Shown here piece by piece: positions 8,357-16,668 of a stretch of DNA of 39,929 nucleotides. The notes beneath the pieces were generated by a model that saw only the letters and a list, made by a program, of their open reading frames with translations, was not told where the DNA came from and made no database searches. Within the stretch, counting starts at the first letter, position 1. Each line of letters begins with the position of its first letter. This DNA is from Streptomyces capoamus (GTDB lineage Bacteria > Actinomycetota > Actinomycetes > Streptomycetales > Streptomycetaceae): contig NZ_BNBF01000005.1 in assembly GCF_014654935.1 (NCBI RefSeq), forward strand, positions 81,806 to 121,734. Direction: 5' to 3'. A program made the translations under genes and the position numbers.

Positions 8357-8968
8357 TCACGCGAAGCGCACGTCCGCGTGCACCACCTCCAGCTCCTCCA
8401 GGCCGACGACGTCCAGGTGTGCCTTCGCCGAGGCCTCGTGGCGCACGGCCGCCACGGCCGCGCGCGAGGCGGCCAGCGAGGCGCGGTCGAGGAACAGGGT
8501 GTTCCCCAGGCCCCGCCCCCGTTCCCGGTCGACCAGCAGGCTGACCCCGGACAGGCCGGGCAGCGCCTCGGTGCGCGGCACCACCGTGGCCCGGAAGGTG
8601 TCGACGACGAGATCCGCGTCCCGCGGGTCGAACTCCAGCCGCGTCACGCGCAGTCCGCCGCCCTGCCGTGGGTGCGCGATCTGGTGGAACACCGCCGCCT
8701 CGTAGTTGGCGACCGCCACGGTGCCCGCGAACGGCTCCAGGAGTGCCCCGCGCCGCTCGCGCATCACCGCGTCGCTGTTGTGTCGCGCCTCCTCGGTCTC
8801 CCACCAGCTCACCGTGAGGAGGGTGCCGGCCTCCCGGTCCGCGAACACGCCGGCGCCGCGGTATCCGGGGCGTTCCTCCAGCAGGTCCCGCCCCTGGTTG
8901 TTCACCGACCGGACGGCCGTGTCGAGCAGTGCCGGATCACCGGTCGCGTACACCGCGCGTACGAACAT
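8357..8968 (-). CDS. two-domain antibiotic biosynthesis monooxygenase-like (dimeric alpha/beta barrel) protein
   Basis: A 203-residue protein starting at ATG 8968 with a very strong ribosome binding site (GGAGGTGA, five bases away). Residues 1-95 look like an ABM/ferredoxin-like fold (FVRAVYATGDPALLD, ERPGYRGAGVFADREAGTLLTVSWWETEEA). Residues 110-203 repeat the pattern in weaker form (LRVTRLEFDPRDADLVVD, LPGLSGVSLLVDRERGRGLGNTLFLD). A duplicated fold of this type would form an intramolecular pseudo-dimer. Members range from quinone-forming monooxygenases to proteins of unknown role, and no cofactor site is visible, so I do not assign a reaction. It is a single gene, convergent with the reductase. 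Confidence 0.8.
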   Translation of the reverse strand: MFVRAVYATGDPALLDTAVRSVNNQGRDLLEERPGYRGAGVFADREAGTLLTVSWWETEEARHNSDAVMRERRGALLEPFAGTVAVANYEAAVFHQIAHPRQGGGLRVTRLEFDPRDADLVVDTFRATVVPRTEALPGLSGVSLLVDRERGRGLGNTLFLDRASLAASRAAVAAVRHEASAKAHLDVVGLEELEVVHADVRFA

Positions 8969-9141
8969 GGCCCTCACCTCCGGGGTACGGGGACCACCGA
9001 CAGCATCGGACGAAGAGGGAAACACCCGGTCTGTCCAGTCTCTACGGCGCGGTAAGTCACCGCAACGCGCACAGGTTTCGGCCGTTCGCACCCGCAGGGT
9101 TGACGAGGGCATGACGGCAGGGCCACCGTGGGACCCACTCA

Positions 9142-9160
9142 GTAAGGAAACTTTCCTAAC
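9142..9160. promoter_or_regulatory. 19-bp palindrome upstream of the GH75 chitosanase, candidate operator
   Basis: GTaAGGAAAcTTTCCTaAC has a perfect AGGAAA/TTTCCT core about a single central C; only one outer base pair mismatches. It ends just before the ribosome binding site of the chitosanase gene and 14 bp before its GTG, a position that would block transcription or its first steps. Chitosanase genes of Streptomyces are known to be repressed by the ROK-family protein CsnR; assigning this site to CsnR is inference. Confidence 0.55.
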
Positions 9161-9173
9161 AGAAGGGGTTCCC

Positions 9174-9869
9174 GTGCGCCTTCGGACACTGACCCTCGCC
9201 GCGGCCTCCGGCACCGCCCTGCTCGCCGCCGGACTCCTGCCCGCCCACGCCTCCGCCGCCGCCTCCCCCAGGTCCGCCCAGGAGGGCACCGTCAGCGCCG
9301 CCGACCTGCTCGCCAAGGTGACGTCCTGTTCGCAGATCTCCAACGGCAAGTACAAGACCGACGACGAGACGTCGGCCACGGTCCCCGTGTGCGGAAAGAA
9401 CGGCGCGGTGTTCTGGAAGGCGGACATGGACATCGACTGCGACGGCCAGCGCACCGCCAACTGCAACGAGGACCGCGACCCCTGGTACCAGGACGACACC
9501 GCCTTCCACCAGTCCGACGGCAAACCCCTGAAGGCGGAGACCCTGCCCTACGTGGTCGTGCCCAGCAGCAGCAGCATCTGGAACTACTCCGGCGCCGGCA
9601 TCAAGGGCGGCGGTGTGGTCGCCGTCATCTACGGCAACAAGGTCGAGTACGCCGTCGTCGGCGACACCGGACCCACGAAGATCATCGGTGAGGCGTCGTA
9701 CGCCACCGCGAAGGCGCTCGGCATCGACCCCGACCCGGCCACCGGCGGCACCGACTCGGGCGTGACCTACATCCTGTTCAAGAACTCCCAGGTCTCCCCC
9801 ATCGAGAGCCACAGCGCCGCCGTCTCCCTCGGCGACAAGCTGGCCAAGCAGTTCCTCGCCAACAACTGA
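9174..9869 (+). CDS. secreted GH75 chitosanase
   Basis: A 231-residue secreted protein starting at GTG 9174 behind AGAAGGGG. Residues 1-30 form a Sec signal peptide (MRLRTLTLAAASGTALLAAG, ending near AHASAAA). The mature part carries the GH75 signatures ADMDIDCDG and VVGDTGPTKIIGEAS. Asp164 and Glu173 are nine residues apart, the same spacing as the Asp/Glu pair described as catalytic in fungal GH75 enzymes. It should cleave chitosan endo-wise outside the cell. The palindrome at 9142-9160 is a likely operator and a hairpin follows the stop. It opens a block of secreted polysaccharide hydrolases that also holds the GH5 and GH74 genes. Confidence 0.9.
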   Translation: MRLRTLTLAAASGTALLAAGLLPAHASAAASPRSAQEGTVSAADLLAKVTSCSQISNGKYKTDDETSATVPVCGKNGAVFWKADMDIDCDGQRTANCNEDRDPWYQDDTAFHQSDGKPLKAETLPYVVVPSSSSIWNYSGAGIKGGGVVAVIYGNKVEYAVVGDTGPTKIIGEASYATAKALGIDPDPATGGTDSGVTYILFKNSQVSPIESHSAAVSLGDKLAKQFLANN

Positions 9870-9870
9870 C

Positions 9871-9893
9871 GGGGCGCCTGCCGCCGGTGCCCC
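9871..9893 (+). terminator. hairpin after the chitosanase gene
   Basis: GGGGCGCC (9871-9878) pairs with GGTGCCCC (9886-9893), with one G-U wobble and a 7-base loop, starting two bases after the chitosanase stop codon. It also sits before the stop of the convergent methyltransferase gene and may act on both. Confidence 0.55.
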
Positions 9894-9895
9894 GG

Positions 9896-10795
9896 TCAGG
9901 CCCGGCGGACCGCCGTGTGCACGGTGTACGCCCCCAGCACGAACACGTCCGGCCGTACGTGCACGCTCGCCGGGTCCACGGGGTCGAGCAGCCGGTCCAG
10001 GGTGGCGCGGTCCTCGGCGTCCAGGGCCTCGCCGACGCCGTCGCGCAGCCGGGACAGGTGCGCGGTGACGTAGGCGCGGGCCCGGTCGGACGCGGGGGCG
10101 GGCAGGTCGAGCAGGAAGGTCCGGGTGCGGGTGTGCCCGAGGCCGGCGGCGGCCAGCAGTGCGGGCCAGTCCTCGGTCTCGGCGACCGAGCCGGGCAGGT
10201 CCGCGCGCATGCGGGCGAACCACTCCTCCTCCAGCGCGTCCAGCCGCGCCTGCAGTCCGGGGCGGCCGACACCGATGTCCCGGGGCAGGAAACGGGAGGG
10301 CAGACCGCCTTCCAGGAGGGCGAGGGTGCCGCCGGGGGCGAGCCTCTCGGCGAACGCGGTGAGCGCGGCCCGCTGGTCGCCGAGGTGATGCAGGCTCCGG
10401 CCGGCCCACAGCAGATCCGCCGGACGCTCCAACCGGTGCAGTACCTCGGGCAGTTCACCAGCGAGGGTGTCGAAGCGGCCGGCGACGCCCTGCTGGGCGG
10501 CCCGGGCGCGGGCACGCTCCAGCAGCGGCGCGGTGGCGTCCACGGCGACGACCCGGGCGCCGGGGAAGGCCTCGGCGAACAGGCAGGAGACCACACCGGG
10601 ACCGCTGCCGGCGTCCACGATCAGCCCCGGCTCGGTCGCCTCCCCGCCCAGCCAGGCCATGGCCTGCTCGTGAGCGGGGCGGAACAGCTCCGCCTGCGAC
10701 TCCAGCAGCGGGCCCAGCTCGTTCCAGTCGATGTCGGTACCGTGCCCGTGCCCCCGTCCGTGCCCGTGTCCGGTGTCGTGGTGGTGGTGCGCCAT
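9896..10795 (-). CDS. class I SAM-dependent methyltransferase with His-rich N-terminus
   Basis: A 299-residue protein. After a 20-residue leader that is almost half histidine (MAHHHH and repeated HG pairs), a class I methyltransferase follows: motif I LIVDAGSGPGVVSCLF (about 57-72), acidic loop VVAVDATAPLLERA (81-94), motif III/IV region DLLWAGRSLHHLGD and LAPGGTLALLEGG. About residues 160-299 form a helical cap (EEEWFARMRADLPGSV and onward). The target is not evident. The histidines could bind Ni, Zn or Cu, but no metal transporter or metallochaperone gene is adjacent. It lies 127 bp downstream of the GH5 gene on the same strand; a shared transcript is possible but not shown. Confidence 0.88.
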   Translation of the reverse strand: MAHHHHDTGHGHGRGHGHGTDIDWNELGPLLESQAELFRPAHEQAMAWLGGEATEPGLIVDAGSGPGVVSCLFAEAFPGARVVAVDATAPLLERARARAAQQGVAGRFDTLAGELPEVLHRLERPADLLWAGRSLHHLGDQRAALTAFAERLAPGGTLALLEGGLPSRFLPRDIGVGRPGLQARLDALEEEWFARMRADLPGSVAETEDWPALLAAAGLGHTRTRTFLLDLPAPASDRARAYVTAHLSRLRDGVGEALDAEDRATLDRLLDPVDPASVHVRPDVFVLGAYTVHTAVRRA

Positions 10796-10922
10796 GACGG
10801 TCAGCCTCTCTGCCGGGTGCGGTCAGCGTGCGACGGCAGGCCGGACGGAGGCCAGCGGTGTTGCCGGTACGGCAAAAGGGAGCGCGTCCGGCAACGGGAG
10901 GGGTGCGGGGCCCGGCGGCCGG

Positions 10923-12398
10923 CTACGGGCCGAGGGCGCGCAGGTGGTCGCGCAGGCCGGCGCCGTAGGCGGTGGGTGTGCCGTCGTAGGCCGAGATCAG
11001 GGAGGGTCCGGAGGAGCAGTCCCAGGTGTTCCAGGTCCAGCCGAGGTAGGACAGGTCGTGGTCGTCGAACCACTTCATGACCCGGTCGACGAACCCGTGC
11101 GCGCAGGTGTTCTCGCCGATCTCCCCGGCGATCAGGGGCACTTGCGCGGCCACCGGGGCGAGGGTGGAGTTCCAGCAGCTCTCGCTGGAGCAGCTGTTGA
11201 AGTTGTAGACGTGGTAGGCGGCGGCGAGGTTGCCGGCCGGATCGGTGGGCTTGTACGCGGTCCACTGGCTGAGGTCGTTCGAGTACGCCAGCCCGCCGGC
11301 CATGATGACGTTCTTGGCGCCGGTCGCGCGGATGCTGTCCACCAGGTCCTGCACACCGGCGACCTCGTAGGAGATGCCCGGGCAGGTGCCCCCGTCGCGC
11401 CAGCACTTCCAGGCGTCCGTGGCGCTGGACGTCGCCCGGTCCGGGTACGGCTCGTTGAACAGGTCGAACACGGCCGCCTGGTCGCCCTTGAAGGTGCCGG
11501 CCACCGACGACCAGAACGACGGGCTGTACTGCATGTCCGGCATCGGCTTCTGGCAGGTGGCGTGCACGTCCGGGCAGCCGGCCGAGTTCCCGGTGTACTG
11601 GCCGTAGGACCAGTGCAGTTCGAGGATCGGGGTCATGCCGTGCGCCTCGACGCGGGACACCAGCTGCTTGACCGCGTCGATGTAGTTGGCACCGCCGTAC
11701 TCGGGCTTGACGGTGGACAGGCCGAGCCAGCACTCCTCGTTGAGCGGGATGCGGACCGCGTCGGCCTTCCAGTCGGCGATCGCCTTCACGGCCGCGTCGT
11801 CGACGGGTCCGTCCCAGATGCCGTACCCCTGCACGCACATGAACTCGCCGCCGGACCGGTTGACGCCGAGCAGGCGGCGGGGGGTGCCGCCGGCGTCCAC
11901 CAGTTCGTTGCCGGAGACGTGCAGGGCGGGTGCGGCACCGCCGGACGGGGGTGGTGTCGTCGGCGGCGGGGTGGTCGGCTCGGCGTCCACGTTGCAGGTG
12001 GTGCCGTTGAGCTTGAACACCGCCGGTGCCGTGTTGCTGCCGGACCAGGAGGCGAGGAATCCGGCACTGACGCTGGCGCCGGTGCCGAGCGTGCCGTTCC
12101 AGCTCTCGTTGGCCGCGGTCACGGTGGTGCCGGACTGGGACCACTTGGCGTTCCAGCCCTGGGTGACCTTCTGCGGGCCGGCGAAGTCGAAGGTGAGCTT
12201 CCAACTGCTCAGCGCCGCTTGGTTGTTGGTGACTTTCACGGAGCCCTGGAAACCGTCGGCCCACTGACCGGTGACGGCGTACTCCACCGTGCAGGCGGGC
12301 GTGGCTCCCTGGGCCGAGACGACCGGCACGACCGCGCTCGTCACGAGCGCGACCGCTCCGGCGGCGGCCAGGAGTACGGAACGCGGGGGGTGTCGCAT
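10923..12398 (-). CDS. secreted CBM2-GH5 endoglucanase
   Basis: A 491-residue secreted cellulase. ATG 12398 has AAGGAG six bases upstream. Residues 1-32 are a signal peptide (RSVLLAAAGAVALVTSAVV, AQGA). A CBM2 cellulose-binding module follows (ACTVEYAVTGQWADGFQGSV to about residue 133), then a Thr/Pro linker (TTPPPTTPPPSGG) and a GH5 catalytic domain. Glu316 in LFNEPYP is the expected acid/base and Glu426 in AGEIGEN the likely nucleophile. A degenerate CebR box lies 49 bp upstream of the start. The frame stays open far upstream, but the signal peptide and ribosome binding site fix the start. It should cut internal beta-1,4-glucan bonds in cellulose, working beside the divergent xyloglucanase. 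Confidence 0.93.
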   Translation of the reverse strand: MRHPPRSVLLAAAGAVALVTSAVVPVVSAQGATPACTVEYAVTGQWADGFQGSVKVTNNQAALSSWKLTFDFAGPQKVTQGWNAKWSQSGTTVTAANESWNGTLGTGASVSAGFLASWSGSNTAPAVFKLNGTTCNVDAEPTTPPPTTPPPSGGAAPALHVSGNELVDAGGTPRRLLGVNRSGGEFMCVQGYGIWDGPVDDAAVKAIADWKADAVRIPLNEECWLGLSTVKPEYGGANYIDAVKQLVSRVEAHGMTPILELHWSYGQYTGNSAGCPDVHATCQKPMPDMQYSPSFWSSVAGTFKGDQAAVFDLFNEPYPDRATSSATDAWKCWRDGGTCPGISYEVAGVQDLVDSIRATGAKNVIMAGGLAYSNDLSQWTAYKPTDPAGNLAAAYHVYNFNSCSSESCWNSTLAPVAAQVPLIAGEIGENTCAHGFVDRVMKWFDDHDLSYLGWTWNTWDCSSGPSLISAYDGTPTAYGAGLRDHLRALGP

Positions 12399-12446
12399 GA
12401 GCGACTCCTTGCAGTTGGGCGCGCCGTGACGGACGCGTCGACTGAA

Positions 12447-12460
12447 CGGAACCGCTCCCA
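12447..12460 (-). promoter_or_regulatory. degenerate CebR-like box upstream of GH5
   Basis: Read on the minus strand this is TGGGAGCGGTTCCG, matching the CebR consensus TGGGAGCGCTCCCA at 11 of 14 positions, with one perfect half. It lies 49 bp before the GH5 start and just downstream of a TTGAC on the same strand (12485-12481), where a bound repressor would block the promoter. Confidence 0.55.
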
Positions 12461-12562
12461 CTGGTGCGAAGGAAGGTAGCGTCAAGTGACCTGAAATCCC
12501 AGGGGGTTGCTCGAACTTTCGGCAACCGGGCCAGTCGAAACCTATTCGACTCTTCAAGCACC

Positions 12563-12591
12563 TTGACCGCTCCTGTCCCCGTCCCCAATAT
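12563..12591 (+). promoter_or_regulatory. promoter of the GH74 gene
   Basis: TTGACC at 12563-12568 and CAATAT at 12586-12591 are separated by 17 bases. The -10 abuts the perfect CebR box at 12591-12604, so the box would cover the transcription start. The match to the -35 consensus is good and to the -10 moderate. Confidence 0.5.
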
Positions 12592-12604
12592 GGGAGCGCT
12601 CCCA
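12591..12604. promoter_or_regulatory. CebR operator TGGGAGCGCTCCCA
   Basis: This is a perfect 14-bp palindrome identical to the known binding site of CebR, the LacI-family cellulose-utilisation repressor of Streptomyces that is released by cellobiose and related cello-oligosaccharides. It sits 116 bp before the GH74 start, overlapping the end of a promoter. The cebR gene itself is not in the window. Confidence 0.9.
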
Positions 12605-12719
12605 CTGGTTCACGCCTTGACTTCTCCCGCCGGACGCCCGCACGGAGGAACCGGCTCGTACGCGGAACTCCTCGAACAACCCGGCCGTCGTCGCGTTCCC
12701 CCGAGGAAGGACCCCCACC

Positions 12720-15374
12720 GTGCGAAGAACCCGTATCCTCACGGCCGTGCTGGCCCTCGCCGCCGGCCTGCTCGCCGGCACCCCGCCCGCACTGGCCGCG
12801 TCCGCACCGCACACGCGCGTGGCCGCGGACACGTACACCTGGAAGAACGCCCGGATCGACGGCGGCGGCTTCGTCCCCGGCATCGTCTTCAACCGCTCCG
12901 AGAAGAACCTGGTCTACGCCCGCACCGACATCGGCGGCGCCTACCGCTGGCAGGAGTCGACGAAGACCTGGACCCCGCTGCTGGACTCGGTCGGCTGGAA
13001 CGACTGGGGCCACACCGGCGTGGTCGGCCTGGCGTCCGACCCGGTCGACCCCGACAAGGTGTACGCGGCCGTCGGGACGTACACCAACAGCTGGGACCCG
13101 ACGAACGGCGCGGTGCTGCGCTCCGCCGACCGGGGCGCGAGCTGGCGGAAGGCGGACCTGCCGTTCAAGCTGGGCGGCAACATGCCGGGCCGGGGCATGG
13201 GCGAGCGGCTGGCGATCGACCCGCACAAGGACAGCGTCCTGTACCTGGGCGCGCCCAGCGGCAAGGGCCTGTGGCGGTCGACGGACTCGGGGGCGACCTG
13301 GTCGCAGGTGACCAGCTTCCCGAATCCCGGCAACTACCAGCAGGATCCCGGCGATTCGACCGGCTACGCGAGCGACGAGCAGGGCATCGTCTGGGTCACC
13401 TTCGACGAGTCGACGGGCTCGTCCGGCACCGCCACGAAAACGATCTACGTGGGGGTCGCCGACAAGGACAACGCGGTGTACCGCTCGACCGACGCGGGCG
13501 CCACCTGGTCCCGGCTGGCGGGCCAGCCGACCGGGTACCTCGCGCACAAGGGTGTGCTGGACGCCAGGAACGGCTTCCTGTACCTCGCCTACAGCGACAA
13601 GGGCGGTCCGTACGACGGCGGCAAGGGCCGGCTGTGGCGGTATGCGACGGCGACCGGCACCTGGTCGGACATCAGCCCCGTCGCGGAGGCCGACACCTCC
13701 TACGGTTTCAGCGGGTTGACGGTCGACCGTCTGCACCCGTCCACCATCATGGCGACCGCCTACAGCGCGTGGTGGCCGGACACCCAGTTCTTCCGCTCCA
13801 CGGACAGCGGTGCCACCTGGACGAAGGCCTGGGACTACACGTCGTACCCGAACCGTACGAACCGGTACACGATCGACGTGTCCTCCTCCCCCTGGCTGAC
13901 CTTCGGCGCCGACCCGTCGCCGCCCGAGCAGACGCCGAAACTGGGCTGGATGACGGAGGCGCTGGAGATCGACCCGTTCGACTCCTCCCGCATGATGTAC
14001 GGCACGGGCGCCACCCTCTACGGCACCGAGAACCTCGGCGAGTGGGACAGCGGCGGCCGGTTCACGGTCAGACCGATGGTGCAGGGCCTGGAGGAGACGG
14101 CGGTCGACGACCTCGCGGCACCACCCTCGGGCGGCGCCCAGCTGTTCAGTGCGCTCGGCGACATCGGCGGGTTCCGGCACACGGACCTCACCAAGGTGCC
14201 GTCGATGATGTACACCTCCCCCACCTTCACCACGACCACCAGCCTGGACTTCGCCGAGTCCGACCCGGGTACGGTGGTCCGCGTCGGCGACCTGGACTCC
14301 GGTCCGCACATCGCGTTCTCCACCGACAACGGCGCCGACTGGTTCGCGGGCACGGACCCTCCGGGTGTCTCGGGCGGCGGCACGGTGGCGGCGGGCGCGG
14401 ACGGCGGCCGGTTCGTCTGGAGCCCGGCCGGCGCGGGCGTGCAGCACACGACGGGCTTCGGCACGTCCTGGTCGGCGTCGAGCGGCATCCCGGCCGGTGC
14501 GACCGTGGAGTCGGACCGCGTCGACCCGAAGACCTTCTACGGCTTCAAGTCCGGGAAGTTCTACACCAGTACGGACGGGGGCGCGACCTTCACCGCCTCC
14601 GCCGCCGCGGGCCTGCCGAGCGGTGACAGCGTGCACTTCAAGGCACTGCCCGGCACCAAGGGCGACATCTGGCTGGCGGGCGGTGCGGCGGACGGCGCGT
14701 ACGACCTGTGGCACTCCACGGACGGCGGGGCGAGCTTCACCAGGCTGCCGAACGTCGAGCAGGCCGACACGATCGGGTTCGGGAAGGCCGCGGCGGGGGC
14801 CTCGTACCAGACGCTGTACTCCAGCGCGAAGATCGGCGGGGTGCGCGGCATCTTCCGTTCCACGGACCGGGGTGCGACCTGGACCCGGATCAACGACGAC
14901 GCCCACCAGTGGGGCTGGACGGGCGCCGCGATCACGGGCGACCCCCGGGTGTACGGCCGTGTCTACGTCTCGACCAACGGCCGCGGTGTGATCTACGGCG
15001 ACACGTCCGACCCCGGCGGGGGCGGTGACGGTGGTACGACACCGCCCCCGTCCGGTGCCTGCACGGTGACCTACAAAATCATCAATCAATGGTCGGACGG
15101 TTTCCAGGCGGACGTCCGGCTCACGAACACCGGCCCGGCGGCCTGGAACGGCTGGTCCCTCGGCTGGTCCTTCCCGGGCGGCCAGAGGATCACTCAACTG
15201 TGGAACGCGGGCTACACGCAGTCGGGGCCGGCGGTGACCGCGCGGAACACCACCTGGAACGGCACGGTGGCGGCGGGCGCGTCGGTGGCCTTCGGCTTCA
15301 CGGGCAGCTGGTCGGGCGCGAACGCGAAGCCGGCGTCGTTCAAGCTGGGCGACCAGACCTGTACGACCGCCTGA
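12720..15374 (+). CDS. secreted GH74 xyloglucanase with C-terminal CBM2
   Basis: An 884-residue secreted enzyme starting at GTG 12720 with AAGGA eight bases upstream. Residues 1-27 are a signal peptide (RRTRILTAVLALAAGLLAGT). The GH74 double seven-bladed propeller covers about residues 38-760, with ARIDGGGFVPGIVFN, YARTDIGGAYRW and many Asp-box motifs (SADRGASW, STDSGATW, STDAGATW, STDGGASF, STDRGATW). A Gly/Pro linker leads to a CBM2 (ACTVTYKIINQWSDGFQADV to the end). GH74 enzymes cleave the beta-1,4-glucan backbone of xyloglucan. It is divergent from the GH5 gene and under the same CebR control region, so both should be induced by cellulose breakdown products. There is no sign of truncation. 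Confidence 0.95.
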   Translation: MRRTRILTAVLALAAGLLAGTPPALAASAPHTRVAADTYTWKNARIDGGGFVPGIVFNRSEKNLVYARTDIGGAYRWQESTKTWTPLLDSVGWNDWGHTGVVGLASDPVDPDKVYAAVGTYTNSWDPTNGAVLRSADRGASWRKADLPFKLGGNMPGRGMGERLAIDPHKDSVLYLGAPSGKGLWRSTDSGATWSQVTSFPNPGNYQQDPGDSTGYASDEQGIVWVTFDESTGSSGTATKTIYVGVADKDNAVYRSTDAGATWSRLAGQPTGYLAHKGVLDARNGFLYLAYSDKGGPYDGGKGRLWRYATATGTWSDISPVAEADTSYGFSGLTVDRLHPSTIMATAYSAWWPDTQFFRSTDSGATWTKAWDYTSYPNRTNRYTIDVSSSPWLTFGADPSPPEQTPKLGWMTEALEIDPFDSSRMMYGTGATLYGTENLGEWDSGGRFTVRPMVQGLEETAVDDLAAPPSGGAQLFSALGDIGGFRHTDLTKVPSMMYTSPTFTTTTSLDFAESDPGTVVRVGDLDSGPHIAFSTDNGADWFAGTDPPGVSGGGTVAAGADGGRFVWSPAGAGVQHTTGFGTSWSASSGIPAGATVESDRVDPKTFYGFKSGKFYTSTDGGATFTASAAAGLPSGDSVHFKALPGTKGDIWLAGGAADGAYDLWHSTDGGASFTRLPNVEQADTIGFGKAAAGASYQTLYSSAKIGGVRGIFRSTDRGATWTRINDDAHQWGWTGAAITGDPRVYGRVYVSTNGRGVIYGDTSDPGGGGDGGTTPPPSGACTVTYKIINQWSDGFQADVRLTNTGPAAWNGWSLGWSFPGGQRITQLWNAGYTQSGPAVTARNTTWNGTVAAGASVAFGFTGSWSGANAKPASFKLGDQTCTTA

Positions 15375-15573
15375 CCGGAGGCGACCCGGCCGCGCTCTGG
15401 TGCGCCGGCGGTTCCCGTGGTGTCCTGGTGTCGGCGGGAAGGACGCGTCGTCCACGCGGGGAAGCGGCCGAGTGCCGCGCACCGCGCAATCCGGATCCGC
15501 GAGAAGCGGGTGGCGCCCTTCCCGTCCCCTCCCTCCCGCCCCGCGCCCGCACGGTCGGCACGGCTCGACGCGC

Positions 15574-16359
15574 TCAGCGCGCGTCCGCGGCGTGCGGCCC
15601 GCCGGGCCCCACGCCGGCCGCCGGTTTACGGAAGGCGCGGAGGCCGAACCGGGGGTCGGGGCGGCGGCGGTCCTGGTCGGGCAGTGCGGCCAGGCGGGTG
15701 GCGAACTCCTCGGTGCGCGGCTCGCCCGGCGGCAGCAGGGTGAACCAGCCGCGGCGCAGGTCGGCGATGGTGCTGCGGGGGCTGCGGCCCTGGCCGGCGC
15801 CGCGGAAGGCGCCCCGGCCCGCGGGACGCAGTCCGTACCGGACGGCGTGCGCGGTGACGGTGCCGGGGGCGTCGGGGGCCGGGCGGCGCGGACGGGCCGC
15901 CAGGACGGCGTCGATGTCGCTGCCGACGTCGTGCGCGGCGGCCTTGTCGACCGTGGTGACGTACGTGCCGCCGGGGCGCAGCACCCGGGCGCACTCGGCG
16001 ACCGCGGCGCGGACGTCGTCCGGGTCGGCGAGCAGGTGCAGCAGCCAGATGCTGGTGACCGCGTCGAACGAGCCGGACGGGAAGGGGAGCCGGCGGCTGT
16101 CGGCCCGTACGATCGCGCCGGGCAGCCGGGCAGCGGCCCGGCGGACCATGGCCGGGGTGAGGTCCGCACCGGTCACCCGCAGCCCGGGGCGCGCGGCGAC
16201 CAGCCGGCGGGTGACGATCCCGGTGCCGCAGGCGACGTCGAGGAGGCGCCCCGGTCCCCCCGGTATCAGGGCGAGGACGGCCTGTGCCGCTTCGTGGGCG
16301 CGGGCCTCACCGCCGCGCAAGGCATCGTAGTCGCCTGCTTCCTTCTCGTAGTCCAGCAC
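15574..16359 (-). CDS. class I SAM-dependent methyltransferase
   Basis: A 261-residue methyltransferase of the UbiE/Methyltransf_11 type: motif I LLDVACGTGIVTRRLV (about 39-54), LRVTGADLTPAMV (60-72), FDAVTSIWLLHLL (98-110) and LRPGGTYVTTVDK. The C-terminal third is basic and proline-rich, and no substrate can be inferred. The GTG start at 16359 lies three bases after the stop of the pterin dehydratase gene, so the two are almost certainly co-translated. The 199 bp after the divergent-end neighbour GH74 (15375-15573) hold no gene I can support. Confidence 0.87.
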   Translation of the reverse strand: MLDYEKEAGDYDALRGGEARAHEAAQAVLALIPGGPGRLLDVACGTGIVTRRLVAARPGLRVTGADLTPAMVRRAAARLPGAIVRADSRRLPFPSGSFDAVTSIWLLHLLADPDDVRAAVAECARVLRPGGTYVTTVDKAAAHDVGSDIDAVLAARPRRPAPDAPGTVTAHAVRYGLRPAGRGAFRGAGQGRSPRSTIADLRRGWFTLLPPGEPRTEEFATRLAALPDQDRRRPDPRFGLRAFRKPAAGVGPGGPHAADAR

Positions 16360-16362
16360 GGC

Positions 16363-16668
16363 TCAGTGTGCGCCGTGGCCCGGGGCGATGTCCTCCACCC
16401 TGCGGGCGAGAGCGAAGTCCCGCTCGGTGAGGGCGCCGCCCGCGCTGTGGGTGTGCACGCTCATGGAGACGGTGTCGTAGCCGAGGGTGAGGTCGGAGTG
16501 GTGGTCCAGCTCGTCCTGGACGCCGGCGATGTGCACGACCAGCGCGGCCGCCGCGAAGTGCGAGCCGAGCCGGTAGGAGCGGGTGAGGCGGTCGCCGTCG
16601 ACGGACCAGCCGGGCAGTTCGGCCAGCCGGTCCTCGATCTCCTTCTGCGACAGCGGTTCGACGGCCAT
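16363..16668 (-). CDS. 4a-hydroxytetrahydrobiopterin dehydratase (pterin-4a-carbinolamine dehydratase)
   Basis: A 101-residue PCD/DCoH family protein. It contains the core ELDHHSDLTLGYDTVSMSVHT with the two active-site histidines, a later His in HTHSAG and Asp in TERDFALA. The common Pro after HH is Ser here. The enzyme dehydrates 4a-hydroxytetrahydrobiopterin made by aromatic amino acid hydroxylases; no such hydroxylase is in the window. ATG 16668 gives the family N-terminus (PLSQKEIEDRLAELPGW). It is the first gene of a two-gene unit with the methyltransferase, and is divergent from the MmyB-like regulator. Confidence 0.9.
   Translation of the reverse strand: MAVEPLSQKEIEDRLAELPGWSVDGDRLTRSYRLGSHFAAAALVVHIAGVQDELDHHSDLTLGYDTVSMSVHTHSAGGALTERDFALARRVEDIAPGHGAH

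Larger units (their letters stand above)
12399..12719. other. 321-bp divergent regulatory region between GH5 and GH74 genes
   Basis: No gene is present here. It holds a perfect CebR-type box at 12591-12604, a degenerate one at 12447-12460, a TTGACC/CAATAT promoter pair on the plus strand (12563-12591) and a TTGAC on the minus strand (12485-12481) followed by the degenerate box. This layout fits co-repression of both cellulase genes. Confidence 0.7.

Noticed and set aside
9028-9045. DasR-like site (GGTCTGTCCAGT)
   Set aside because: The half sites do not have the spacing of the 16-bp dre consensus; too many mismatches.
10861-10875. Small hairpin TTGCCG-GTA-CGGCAA between GH5 and methyltransferase genes
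   Set aside because: Only six base pairs with a three-base loop, and the T-run is on the wrong side for termination of GH5.
12399-16169. Very long leftward open frame continuing upstream of the GH5 gene
   Set aside because: It lies opposite the GH74 gene and is an effect of high GC. Signal peptide, ribosome binding site and CebR box fix the GH5 start at 12398.
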